Assembly: GCF_002028425.1 (NCBI RefSeq)
Contig: NZ_CP020042.1
Coordinates: 5,245,560-5,309,559, forward strand
Direction of reading: 5' to 3'
Origin: Streptomyces katrae
GTDB taxonomy: Bacteria; Actinomycetota; Actinomycetes; Streptomycetales; Streptomycetaceae
Length of the DNA stretch: 64,000 nucleotides
The position numbers were made by a program, and so were the translations under genes. The notes under the pieces were generated by a model, which saw nothing but the letters and a program-made list of their open reading frames with translations, ran no database searches and had not been told where the DNA came from. This document shows positions 17,642 to 27,404 of this stretch, in pieces; the first letter of the stretch is position 1, and each line of letters opens with the position of its first letter.

Positions 17642-18721
17642 ATGTTCGAAGCGGTCGAGGAACTGGTCGGCGAACACGCCGACCTCGAGAAGAAGCTCGC
17701 CGACCCTTCGGTCCACTCCGATCAGGCGAACGCGCGCAAGCTGAACAAGCGCTACGCGGAACTGACCCCGATCGTGGCGACCTTCCGCGCCTGGAAGCAG
17801 TCGGCCGAGGACATCGAGACGGCCAAGGAGCTGGCGGCCGACGACCCCGACTTCGCCGCCGAGGTCAAGGAGCTGAGCGCGCAGCGCGAGGAGCTCACCG
17901 AGAAGCTGCGCCTGCTGCTCGTTCCGCGCGACCCCAGCGACGACAAGGACGTGCTCCTGGAGATCAAGGCGGGCGCCGGCGGCGACGAGTCCGCCCTGTT
18001 CGCGGGCGACCTGCTGCGCATGTACCTGCGCTACGCCGAGCGCGTCGGCTGGAAGACCGAGATCATCGACTCCACCGAGTCCGAGCTCGGCGGCTACAAG
18101 GACGTCCAGGTCTCCGTCCGCACCAAGGGCGGCAACGGTGCCACCGAGCCCGGCCAGGGCGTGTGGGCCCGGTTGAAGTACGAGGGCGGCGTCCACCGCG
18201 TCCAGCGCGTCCCGGCCACCGAGTCCCAGGGCCGCATCCACACCTCCGCCGCCGGCGTGCTCGTCACCCCGGAGGCCGAGGAGGTCGAGGTCGAGATCAA
18301 CCCGAACGACCTGCGCATCGACGTGTACCGCTCGTCGGGCCCCGGCGGCCAGTCCGTCAACACCACCGACTCGGCCGTGCGCATCACGCACCTCCCGACC
18401 GGTGTGGTCGCCTCCTGCCAGAACGAGAAGAGCCAGCTCCAGAACAAGGAGCAGGCCATGCGCATCCTGCGCTCGCGCCTGCTGGCCGCCGCCCAGGAAG
18501 CCGCCGAGCAGGAGGCCTCCGACGTGCGCCGCAGCCAGGTGCGCACCGTGGACCGTTCCGAGAAGATCCGTACGTACAACTACCCGGAAAACCGGATCTC
18601 GGACCACCGCACCGGTTTCAAGGCGTACAACTTGGACCAGGTGCTCGACGGCGACCTCGACTCGGTCATCCAGGCATGCGTCGACACCGACTCCGCGGCC
18701 AAGCTCGCGGCCGCGCACTGA
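17642..18721 (+). CDS. prfA: Peptide chain release factor 1
   Basis: 359-residue class I release factor recognising UAA and UAG. The codon-reading tripeptide PAT occurs in [10 protein letters not shown] and the catalytic GGQ in [10 protein letters not shown], whose glutamine is methylated by the product of the next gene, prmC. The ATG at 17642 has GGGAGC upstream. Length is normal. Confidence 0.98.
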   Translation: MFEAVEELVGEHADLEKKLADPSVHSDQANARKLNKRYAELTPIVATFRAWKQSAEDIETAKELAADDPDFAAEVKELSAQREELTEKLRLLLVPRDPSDDKDVLLEIKAGAGGDESALFAGDLLRMYLRYAERVGWKTEIIDSTESELGGYKDVQVSVRTKGGNGATEPGQGVWARLKYEGGVHRVQRVPATESQGRIHTSAAGVLVTPEAEEVEVEINPNDLRIDVYRSSGPGGQSVNTTDSAVRITHLPTGVVASCQNEKSQLQNKEQAMRILRSRLLAAAQEAAEQEASDVRRSQVRTVDRSEKIRTYNYPENRISDHRTGFKAYNLDQVLDGDLDSVIQACVDTDSAAKLAAAH

Positions 18722-18770
18722 CGAACCCCGCACCACCCCCCCCCGTACGACAGCAGCCCGGAGGACCAGC

Positions 18771-19616
18771 GTGAACTTGCTGCTTGCCGAGGTGGCCCAG
18801 GCCACCCAGCGGCTGGCCGCCGCCGGCGTGCCCTCACCGCGTTTCGACGCGGAGGAGCTCGCGGCCTTCGTGCACGGCGTCAAGCGGGGGGAACTGCACC
18901 ACGTCAAGGACGCGGACTTCGACGCCCGCTACTGGGAGGCCGTCGCCCGCCGCGAGGCGCGCGAGCCGCTCCAGCACATCACCGGCCGCGCCTTCTTCCG
19001 CTACCTGGAGCTCCAGGTCGGCCCCGGGGTGTTCGTGCCCCGGCCCGAGACCGAGTCGGTCGTGGACTGGGCCATACAGGCCGTCCGGGCCATGGACGTG
19101 GTCGAGCCGCTGATCGTGGACCTGTGCACCGGCTCCGGCGCCATCGCCCTCGCCATGGCCCAGGAGGTGCCCCGCTCGCGCGTGCACGCCGTGGAGCTGT
19201 CCGAGGACGCCCTGCGCTGGACCCGCAAGAACGCCGAGGGCTCCCGGGTCACCGTCCACCAGGGCGACGCGCTGAGCGCGCTGCCCGAGCTGGACGGCCA
19301 GGTCGACCTCGTCATCTCCAACCCGCCGTACATCCCGCTCACCGAGTGGGAGTACGTGGCCCCCGAGGCCCGGGACCACGACCCCGAGATGGCGCTGTTC
19401 TCCGGCGAGGACGGCCTCGACACCATCCGCGGGATCGAGCGCACGGCCCACCGCCTGCTGCGGCCCGGCGGCATCGTCGTGATCGAGCACGCCGACACCC
19501 AGGGCGGCCAGGTGCCGTGGATCTTCGCCGACGAACGGGGCTGGGCCGACGCCGCCGACCACCCCGACCTGAACAACCGCCCGCGTTTCGCGACCGCCCG
19601 CAAGGCCATGCCGTGA
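18771..19616 (+). CDS. prmC: Release factor glutamine methyltransferase
   Basis: 281-residue SAM-dependent N5-glutamine methyltransferase that modifies the GGQ glutamine of release factors. The SAM motif is VDLCTGSGAIALAMA and the catalytic NPPY is in VISNPPYIPL; the N-terminal helical substrate-recognition domain is complete. GTG at 18771 has GGAGG 7 nt upstream. It lies 49 nt after prfA, its substrate gene. Confidence 0.96.
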   Translation: MNLLLAEVAQATQRLAAAGVPSPRFDAEELAAFVHGVKRGELHHVKDADFDARYWEAVARREAREPLQHITGRAFFRYLELQVGPGVFVPRPETESVVDWAIQAVRAMDVVEPLIVDLCTGSGAIALAMAQEVPRSRVHAVELSEDALRWTRKNAEGSRVTVHQGDALSALPELDGQVDLVISNPPYIPLTEWEYVAPEARDHDPEMALFSGEDGLDTIRGIERTAHRLLRPGGIVVIEHADTQGGQVPWIFADERGWADAADHPDLNNRPRFATARKAMP

Positions 19617-19671
19617 TGGCCGCGACCCCGATTGCCCACGACACCACCCCGCTGCACGAGGAGGCCCGCTG

Positions 19672-20319
19672 ATGGCCCGGCGATACGACTGCAACGACGC
19701 GACGGACCGCAAGACGGGCCTGCGTGAAGCGGCCTCGGCCGTGCGCCGCGGAGAGCTCGTCGTGCTGCCCACCGACACCCTGTACGGGATCGGCGCGGAC
19801 GCCTTCAGCGCCGAAGCCGTCGGCGACCTGCTCGCCGCCAAGGGCCGCGGCCGCAACATGCCCACCCCGGTGCTCATCGGCTCCCCGAACACCCTCCACG
19901 GCCTCGTCACGGACTTCTCCGAGCAGGCCTGGGAACTCGTCGACGCCTTCTGGCCCGGTGGCCTCACCCTCGTCGCCAAGCACCAGCCGTCGCTGGCCTG
20001 GGACCTGGGGGAGACCCGCGGGACCGTGGCCGTCCGCATGCCGCTGCACCCCGTCGCGATCGAGCTGCTGACCGAGGTCGGCCCCATGGCCGTCTCCTCG
20101 GCGAACCTGTCCGGGCACCCGGCACCGGAGGACTGCGACGCGGCCCGCGCCATGCTGGGCGACTCCGTCTCCGTGTACCTCGACGGCGGGCCGACCCCGA
20201 GCACCCTGCCGTCGTCGATCGTCGACGTCACCGGGAAGGTTCCCGTGCTGCTGCGCGAGGGCGCGCTGACCGCGGAGCAGCTGCGGGAGGTCGTACCCGA
20301 CCTCGAGGTGGCTCCGTGA
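19672..20319 (+). CDS. L-threonylcarbamoyladenylate synthase (Sua5/YwlC/TsaC)
   Basis: 215-residue YrdC-domain enzyme that makes threonylcarbamoyl-AMP from threonine, bicarbonate and ATP, the first step in t6A37 modification of ANN-decoding tRNAs. The signature PTDTLYGIGADAF, the KGRGRNMPTPVLI region, TVAVRMPLHPVAIELL and STLPSSIVDV are present. It is the short YrdC type without a Sua5 C-terminal domain. Its stop overlaps the next start (GTGA), so translation of the phosphatase-like gene is coupled. The order prfA-prmC-ywlC-ptp-glyA-atp is shared with Bacillus. Confidence 0.95.
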   Translation: MARRYDCNDATDRKTGLREAASAVRRGELVVLPTDTLYGIGADAFSAEAVGDLLAAKGRGRNMPTPVLIGSPNTLHGLVTDFSEQAWELVDAFWPGGLTLVAKHQPSLAWDLGETRGTVAVRMPLHPVAIELLTEVGPMAVSSANLSGHPAPEDCDAARAMLGDSVSVYLDGGPTPSTLPSSIVDVTGKVPVLLREGALTAEQLREVVPDLEVAP

Positions 20320-20954
20320 GCCCTCAGGGGCGTGGCATAGCCAAGGAAGACAGCTTCCGCATACTCCACGTCAGCACCGGGAACGTGTGCCGCTCGCCGA
20401 TCACCGAGCGGCTGACGCGGCACGCGCTGGCGCACCGGCTGGGTGTGCTGGGGCTGGCGCCGGGTGACCTGATCGTGGAGAGCGCGGGCACCTGGGGCCA
20501 CGAGGGCGCGCCGATGGAGGCCAACGCGGCGGCCGTACTCGCCGACTTCGGGGCCGACGCGACGGGGTTCACCGGGCGCGAGCTGCTCGACGAGCACGTC
20601 ATACGGGCCGACCTGGTGCTGACCGCCACCCGTGACCACCGGGCGCAGGTCATCTCCATGGGCCACTCGGCCGGCCTGCGGACCTTCACGCTGAAGGAGT
20701 TCACCCGCCTGGTGCGGGCCATAGACCCGGCGACCCTGCCCCCGCTGGACGACGGCATGGCCGAGCGGGCCCGGGCGCTGGTGCGGGCCGCCGCCGCCCT
20801 GCGGGGCTGGCTGCTGGCCCCTTCCGCCGACGCGGACGAGGTGTACGACCCGTACGGGGCGCCGATCACCTTCTTCCGCTCGATCGGCGACGAGATCAAC
20901 CAGGCGCTGGACCCCGTCGTCACGGCCCTGACGGGCGTGGCCGGCCCCCGCTGA
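20316..20954 (+). CDS. Low-molecular-weight phosphatase-like protein, Ser for catalytic Cys
   Basis: 212-residue protein of the LMW protein-tyrosine-phosphatase/arsenate reductase fold, in the ywlE position between sua5 and glyA. The P-loop reads HVSTGNVCRSP, where active enzymes have C-X-G-N-X-C-R-S: the nucleophilic first Cys is Ser, while the second Cys, Arg and Ser remain. The acid motif near the C-terminus is also changed (DEVYDPYG instead of the usual DP-D/P-Y pair, though a DPYG remains). It may bind phospho-ligands without hydrolysing them, or use another mechanism. It overlaps sua5 by 4 nt. Confidence 0.8.
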   Translation: MSPQGRGIAKEDSFRILHVSTGNVCRSPITERLTRHALAHRLGVLGLAPGDLIVESAGTWGHEGAPMEANAAAVLADFGADATGFTGRELLDEHVIRADLVLTATRDHRAQVISMGHSAGLRTFTLKEFTRLVRAIDPATLPPLDDGMAERARALVRAAAALRGWLLAPSADADEVYDPYGAPITFFRSIGDEINQALDPVVTALTGVAGPR

Positions 20955-21098
20955 CCCCCTCCTCCCCCGGGGGGCCGCCGGGCTGCCCGCGGCGCTGCGG
21001 CGCGCGGCGGCGACGCCGGGGACGGCTCGCCCGGGCGTGAAGCCGGGGCCCGGCCTACAGTGGCTGGTACCGGTACCCCCAGCGCGCGGGAGTGGGTC

Positions 21099-22334
21099 AT
21101 GACCGTCACCACCGAGCAGGCTGCCGACCTCCTGCGCCGGCAGGACCCGCAACTGGCCGACATCCTCGACGGGGAGCGGCAGCGGCAGGCCACCACGCTG
21201 CAACTGAGCGCCGCCGAGAACTTCACCTCCCCCGCCGTGCTCGCCGCGCTGGGCTCCCCGCTCGCCAACAAGTACGCCGAGGGCTACCCCGGCGCCCGCC
21301 ACCACGGCGGCTGCGAGTACGCCGACCTGGCCGAGCGGGTGGCCCAGGAGCGGGCCACGGCGCTGTTCGGGGCCGAGCACGCGAACGTGCAGCCCCATTC
21401 GGGCTCCGCCGCCGTGCTCGCCGCGTACGCCGCGCTGCTGCGCCCCGGGGACACCGTCCTGGCGATGGGGCTCGCCTACGGCGGCCACCTCACCCACGGC
21501 TCGCCCGCCAACTTCTCCGGCCGGTGGTTCGAGTTCGTGGGGTACGGGGTCGACGCCGAGTCCGGGCTCGTCGACTACGAGCAGGTGCAGCGCCTGGCCC
21601 GGGCGCACCGGCCCAAGGCCATCGTGTGCGGGTCCATCTCCTACCCCCGGCACCTGGAGTACTCGGCCTTCCGGGAGATCGCCGACGAGGTCGGGGCCTA
21701 CCTGATCGCCGACGCCGCCCATCCCATCGGCCTGGTCGCCGGCGGGGCCGCGCCGAGCCCCGTGCCCTACGCGGACGTGGTCTGCGCGACCACCCACAAG
21801 GTGCTGCGCGGCCCGCGCGGCGGGATGGTGCTGTGCGGGGCCGAGTTCGCCGAGCGCGTCGACCGGGCGGTGTTCCCCTTCACCCAGGGCGGCGCCCAGA
21901 TGCACACCATCGCCGCCAAGGCGGTGGCCTTCGGGGAGGCGGCCGGCCCGGCCTTCACCCGGTACGCGCACAAGGTCGTCGCCAACGCCCGCGCCCTCGC
22001 CGAGGCCCTGCGGGCGCACGGGCTGGACGTGACCACCGGCGGCACCGACACCCACCTGATCAGCGCCGACCCGGCCCCGCTCGGCATCGACGGACCGGCC
22101 GCGCGCGGACGGCTGGCCGCCGCCGGGATCGTCCTCGAAACCTGCGCCCTGCCCTACGGGGACCAGCGCGGGATCCGCCTGGGCACCGCGGCGGTGACCA
22201 CGCAGGGGATGGGGGAGCCGGAGATGGCCAGGGTCGCGGAGCTGTTCGCCGCCGCGCTGGCCGGCGCCGATGCGGCCGGTACGCGTGCCGAGGTCGCCGA
22301 ACTGACCGGGCGATTTCCACCGTACGGGGCGTAA
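21099..22334 (+). CDS. glyA: Serine hydroxymethyltransferase-like protein
   Basis: 411-residue PLP enzyme of the SHMT family, interconverting serine and glycine with folate one-carbon units. The PLP lysine lies in CATTHKVLRGPRGG, and ENFTSPAVL, GGHLTHGSP and DAAHPIGLVAGG match family motifs. It differs from standard GlyA: GYPGARHHGG replaces GYPGKRYYGG (two Tyr to His) and TTQGMG replaces TTRG, so it may be a specialised paralogue. ATG at 21099 follows GGAGTGGG; TACAGT at 21055-21060 is a likely -10. It is the only gene in the stretch between ptp and wecA. Confidence 0.85.
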   Translation: MTVTTEQAADLLRRQDPQLADILDGERQRQATTLQLSAAENFTSPAVLAALGSPLANKYAEGYPGARHHGGCEYADLAERVAQERATALFGAEHANVQPHSGSAAVLAAYAALLRPGDTVLAMGLAYGGHLTHGSPANFSGRWFEFVGYGVDAESGLVDYEQVQRLARAHRPKAIVCGSISYPRHLEYSAFREIADEVGAYLIADAAHPIGLVAGGAAPSPVPYADVVCATTHKVLRGPRGGMVLCGAEFAERVDRAVFPFTQGGAQMHTIAAKAVAFGEAAGPAFTRYAHKVVANARALAEALRAHGLDVTTGGTDTHLISADPAPLGIDGPAARGRLAAAGIVLETCALPYGDQRGIRLGTAAVTTQGMGEPEMARVAELFAAALAGADAAGTRAEVAELTGRFPPYGA

Positions 22335-22450
22335 CCGGGACGAGTGTCCCTTAGTGCAACCGGAACGAGGACTCCGCGCGTCCTCGTCCCCGTGTACATC
22401 GCGGCTAATGTGTGGGGCTGAGATGGCCGGCGATACATCTGGGGCAGCCA

Positions 22451-23785
22451 GTGCGTGAATATCTGCTGACGCTTTGCGTCACGGTCGCGGTGACCTACCT
22501 GCTGACCGGGCCCGTCCGCAAGTTCGCGATCGCGGCGGGCGCGATGCCGGAGATCCGCGCCCGCGACGTCCACCGCGAGCCCACCCCCCGGCTGGGCGGC
22601 ATCGCCATGTTCGGCGGCCTGTGCGCGGGCCTGCTGATCGCCGACCACCTGCAGAGCCTCAACGGGGTCTTCGAACGCTCCAACGAGCCGAGGGCGCTGC
22701 TCTCCGGGGCCGCGCTGATCTGGCTGGTCGGCGTCCTCGACGACAAGTTCGAACTCGACGCGCTCATCAAGCTCGGCGCCCAGATGATCGCCGCCGGTGT
22801 GATGGTCATCCAGGGCCTCACCATCCTGTGGATCCCGGTCCCGGGCATCGGCACCGTCGCGCTGACCCAGTGGCAGGGCACCCTGCTCACCGTGGCCCTG
22901 GTGGTGATCACCATCAACGCGGTGAACTTCGTCGACGGGCTCGACGGCCTGGCGGCCGGCATGGTCTGCATCGCCACCTGCGCGTTCTTCCTCTACGCCT
23001 ACCGGATCTGGTTCGGCTACGGCATCGAGGCGGCCGCCCCCGCGACCCTCTTCGCCGCCATCCTGATGGGCATGTGCCTGGGCTTCCTGCCGCACAACAT
23101 GCACCCCGCGCGCATCTTCATGGGCGACTCGGGCTCGATGCTGATCGGCCTGGTGCTGGCGGCCTCGGCCATCTCGATCACCGGGCAGGTGGACCCGGAC
23201 ACGATGGCACTCTTCGTCGGTGGTGAGCGCAACGCGACGCACGCGATGCTGCCGGTCTTCATCCCGCTGCTGCTGCCGCTGACCATCATCGCGATCCCGA
23301 TGGCGGACCTCGTCCTGGCCATCGTGCGGCGCACCTGGAAGGGGCAGTCGCCCTTCGCCGCGGACCGCGGGCACCTGCACCACCGGCTGCTGGAACTCGG
23401 GCATTCGCACAGCCGCGCCGTACTCATCATGTATTTCTGGTCGGGGCTGATCGCCTTCGGGACGGTGGCCTACTCGGTGAACTCCGCGTCGATGTGGATC
23501 GTCCTCGCCATCGCCGCGCTGAGCGCCCTGGGCCTGGTCCTGCTCCTCCTGCCGCGGTTCACCCCGCGCGCCCCGCGCTGGGCGGAGGGCCTGGTCCCGC
23601 CGCGCTACCGGCACGCCACGCGGGCCGCGGAGGCGGCGGCCGAGGCCGCGGTGCGGGAGGCCCCGGGGACCGAGCCGGAGCCCGCGCGGCCGATCGCAGC
23701 CGGGGTGTCCGGCGTCAACGGCGCGACAGCCGTAGGCCCCCGTTCGCGCTTCCCCGACCGGCGTAAGGCGGGTTCGGCGCGCTGA
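22451..23785 (+). CDS. wecA: Polyprenyl-phosphate GlcNAc-1-phosphate transferase (WecA/TagO/MraY family)
   Basis: 444-residue polytopic membrane enzyme with about eleven helices, transferring a sugar-1-phosphate (typically GlcNAc-1-P) from UDP-sugar to the lipid carrier, the first step in wall glycopolymer synthesis. The catalytic acidic motifs are VGVLDDKFELD, NAVNFVDGLDGLAAG and FMGDSGSMLIGL, and the cytoplasmic HLHHRLLELGHSH loop is WecA-like rather than MraY-like. The last 60 residues are a charged Ala/Glu tail. GTG at 22451. It precedes the atp cluster, as in other actinobacteria. Confidence 0.93.
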   Translation: MREYLLTLCVTVAVTYLLTGPVRKFAIAAGAMPEIRARDVHREPTPRLGGIAMFGGLCAGLLIADHLQSLNGVFERSNEPRALLSGAALIWLVGVLDDKFELDALIKLGAQMIAAGVMVIQGLTILWIPVPGIGTVALTQWQGTLLTVALVVITINAVNFVDGLDGLAAGMVCIATCAFFLYAYRIWFGYGIEAAAPATLFAAILMGMCLGFLPHNMHPARIFMGDSGSMLIGLVLAASAISITGQVDPDTMALFVGGERNATHAMLPVFIPLLLPLTIIAIPMADLVLAIVRRTWKGQSPFAADRGHLHHRLLELGHSHSRAVLIMYFWSGLIAFGTVAYSVNSASMWIVLAIAALSALGLVLLLLPRFTPRAPRWAEGLVPPRYRHATRAAEAAAEAAVREAPGTEPEPARPIAAGVSGVNGATAVGPRSRFPDRRKAGSAR

Positions 23786-24071
23786 CGCGCCCGGTGCATG
23801 TCCGACATGAACGCCCTTTACCAGACAAGTCGCAGCCCTGTCTTGCACACACGGGCGGATTAGCCCTCATGTGTGACAGTCAGCACACCGCACAGGTAAA
23901 GCTCTCATCAAATAGTTTGTGATACCGTTCACTAAACCCGGCGACAGAGCCGAAGGACCGTAGTGCGACGGTCCATTGGCCCGAGGCGATCACTCGGACC
24001 GGGCTTACGCTCGTCCCCGTACGAGTTCCCGTACGAGTCCGTGCCCCCACCACCACGCGGAGCAAACCGCC

Positions 24072-24509
24072 ATGCGGTCTAACGACGTCCGATCCCTCCT
24101 GCAAACCGCCGTACCCACCGCTGCCGCCGGCGCCGTCGCCGCCGTGATCAGCGGACTGGTCGTCGGCGGCAAGGGGGCCGTCGGCTCGATCGTCGCGACC
24201 GTGGTCGTGATCCTGTTCATGGGCATCGGATTCGTGGTTCTGCAGCGCACGGCGAAATCCCTGCCGCACCTGTTCCAGGCGATGGGCCTCATGCTCTACG
24301 CGGCTCAGATCCTGCTGCTCTTCGTCTTTCTCGCCGTGTTCAAGAACACGACGCTGTTCCACCCCCGGGCCTTCGCGATCACGCTCGTCGCCACCACCCT
24401 CGTGTGGATCGGCGCGCAGACGCGGGCTCACATGAAGGCCAAGATCCTTTACGTCGAGCCCGACTCGACCAACGGGGAAAAGCCCGAAAATCCGGGGTCC
24501 AAGCCGTGA
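24072..24509 (+). CDS. atpI: ATP synthase protein I homologue
   Basis: 145-residue membrane protein with four predicted helices (about 12-30, 38-58, 72-95, 102-122). Position at the head of atpBEFHAGDC identifies it as AtpI, thought to help assemble the c-ring or supply magnesium; sequence conservation in this family is low. ATG at 24072 with GGAG upstream. The 286 nt before it are relatively A+T-rich (about 23870-23940) and should contain the operon promoter. Confidence 0.8.
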   Translation: MRSNDVRSLLQTAVPTAAAGAVAAVISGLVVGGKGAVGSIVATVVVILFMGIGFVVLQRTAKSLPHLFQAMGLMLYAAQILLLFVFLAVFKNTTLFHPRAFAITLVATTLVWIGAQTRAHMKAKILYVEPDSTNGEKPENPGSKP

Positions 24510-24734
24510 GGGGTAGGGCCGGGATAAGTGTGCGTTCGAGATCCTGCTATCGTCCGGTTCCAACTGCGGCACTGCGGGCACGGGCATCTGAGCTGACGCC
24601 TGGTCCATCGCGAGGCTCGATGCCTGACTGCCGCCCCCACACCCGTTACACCAGTCCAGTGCCGAACCGCGGCCGTGCGCCGCGCCGACACGATGAGGTT
24701 GCCGTACCTATGCGCCACGCTGAAGGAGCCCGCG

Positions 24735-25875
<1,141 letters not shown>

Positions 25876-25918
25876 TCCTCGGTCTCGACGAACAGCCCAT
25901 TAGACGAAAGGCACTGAT

Positions 25919-26458
25919 GTGAACCTCATGGTTCTCGCGGCAGAGACGGAGAATCCGCTCTTCCCGCCGATCCCCGAGCTCGTCATCGGTCTGATCGCCT
26001 TCGTCATCGTCTTCGGTTTCCTCGCGAAGAAGCTCCTCCCGAACATCAACAAGGTTCTGGACGAGCGTCGCGAGGCCATCGAGGGCGGTATCGAGAAGGC
26101 TGAGGCCGCTCAGACCGAGGCCCAGAGCGTGCTGGAGCAGTACAAGGCCCAGCTCGCCGAGGCCCGGCACGAGGCCGCGCGCCTGCGCCAGGAAGCGCTG
26201 GAGCAGGGCACTGCGCTCAAGGAAGAACTGCGCGCAGAGGGCCAGCGGCAGCGTGAGGAGATCATCGCTGCCGGTCACGCCCAGATCGCCGCTGACCGCA
26301 AGGCCGCCGCTCAGGCGCTGCGCCAGGACGTCGGCAAGCTCGCCACCGACCTGGCCGGCAAGCTCGTCGGCGAGTCCCTCGAGGACGTCGCCCGTCAGAG
26401 CCGCACCATCGACCGCTTCCTCGGCGAGCTCGAGGAGAAGGCCGAGGCGGCCCGATGA
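25919..26458 (+). CDS. atpF: F1Fo ATP synthase subunit b
   Basis: 179-residue stator subunit: one N-terminal helix (LVIGLIAFVIVFGFLAKKLL) and a long charged coiled coil dimerising as the peripheral stalk. Start GTG at 25919, after GAAAGG. The stop overlaps the atpH start (ATGA), so the two stalk subunits are translationally coupled. Confidence 0.95.
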   Translation: MNLMVLAAETENPLFPPIPELVIGLIAFVIVFGFLAKKLLPNINKVLDERREAIEGGIEKAEAAQTEAQSVLEQYKAQLAEARHEAARLRQEALEQGTALKEELRAEGQRQREEIIAAGHAQIAADRKAAAQALRQDVGKLATDLAGKLVGESLEDVARQSRTIDRFLGELEEKAEAAR

Positions 26459-27270
26459 ACGGAGCGAGCCGCGAGGCGCTGGCCTCCGCGCGCGAGCGTC
26501 TCGACGCGCTGACGGACAACACGTCCGTCGACGCGGCGAAGCTCGCCGGTGAGCTGGCAGCCGTCACCGCGCTGCTCGACCGTGAGGTCTCGCTGCGTCG
26601 GGTCATCACGGACCCGGCGCAGTCCGGCGAGGCCAAGGCCGAGCTGGTCGGCCGGCTGCTGTCCGGCCAGGTGGGCGGGGAGACCCTCGACCTGGTGTCC
26701 GGTATGGCCCGGTCCCGCTGGTCGCAGTCCCGCGACCTGGTGGACGGCCTCGAGGAGCTGGCGGCCACCGCCGACCTCACCGCCGCCCAGCAGGCGGGCG
26801 CGCTCGACGGCGTCGAGGACGAGCTGTTCCGCTTCGGCCGGATCGTCGCCTCGAACACCGGGCTGCGTGCCGCGCTGACCGACCGCGCCGCCACCGCCAC
26901 CGCCAAGAGCGAGCTGCTGCGCAGCCTCCTCGGCGGCAAGGTGAACGCCGTCACCGAGCGCCTGGTCGTCCGTCTCGTCACGCACCCGCGTGGACGTAGC
27001 CTTGAGGGGGGCCTCGAGTCCCTCTCGACGCTCGCCGCTGCGCGCCGTGACCGCATGGTCGCCACCGTGACCAGCGCGGTCCCGCTCAGCGACGTGCAGA
27101 AGCAGCGTCTCGGCGCGGTGCTGGCCAAGCTGTACGGCCGCCAGATGCACCTGAACCTCGACGTGGACCCCGAGGTCCTCGGCGGGATCTCGGTGCGGGT
27201 CGGCGACGAGGTCATCGACGGCACCATCGCGGAGCGCCTTTCCGAGGCGTCCCGCCGCATGGCCGGCTGA
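26455..27270 (+). CDS. atpH: F1Fo ATP synthase subunit delta
   Basis: 271-residue stator subunit linking F1 to subunit b. The C-terminal part carries the conserved VTSAVPLSDVQKQRLGAVL and GGISVRVGDEVIDGTIAERL; the extra N-terminal length compared with the 180-residue E. coli protein is typical of actinobacteria. ATG overlaps the atpF stop by 4 nt. Confidence 0.95.
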   Translation: MNGASREALASARERLDALTDNTSVDAAKLAGELAAVTALLDREVSLRRVITDPAQSGEAKAELVGRLLSGQVGGETLDLVSGMARSRWSQSRDLVDGLEELAATADLTAAQQAGALDGVEDELFRFGRIVASNTGLRAALTDRAATATAKSELLRSLLGGKVNAVTERLVVRLVTHPRGRSLEGGLESLSTLAAARRDRMVATVTSAVPLSDVQKQRLGAVLAKLYGRQMHLNLDVDPEVLGGISVRVGDEVIDGTIAERLSEASRRMAG

Positions 27271-27342
27271 CCAGCCGCCACCACACAGATACAAAGCATT
27301 CCTAGCGGCCCGGTTGGGCCGTGCAGAACTTGCAGAAGATTC

Positions 27343-27359
27343 CTGGGGGTCGCCCCCAG
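27343..27359. repeat. Intercistronic inverted repeat before atpA
   Basis: ctggggg and cccccag flank tcg between atpH and atpA. Similar G/C hairpins are scattered in Streptomyces intergenic regions; here it could adjust atpA expression or mRNA stability. Confidence 0.55.
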
Positions 27360-27404
27360 ACCCCTAAGAAGCTTCAGGCCCAACAAGGAGAGCAGGGAAC
27401 CCAG

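Noticed and set aside
18834..22055. 1073-codon minus-strand frame opposite prmC-glyA
   Set aside because: It covers several well-supported plus-strand genes and has no recognisable domain.
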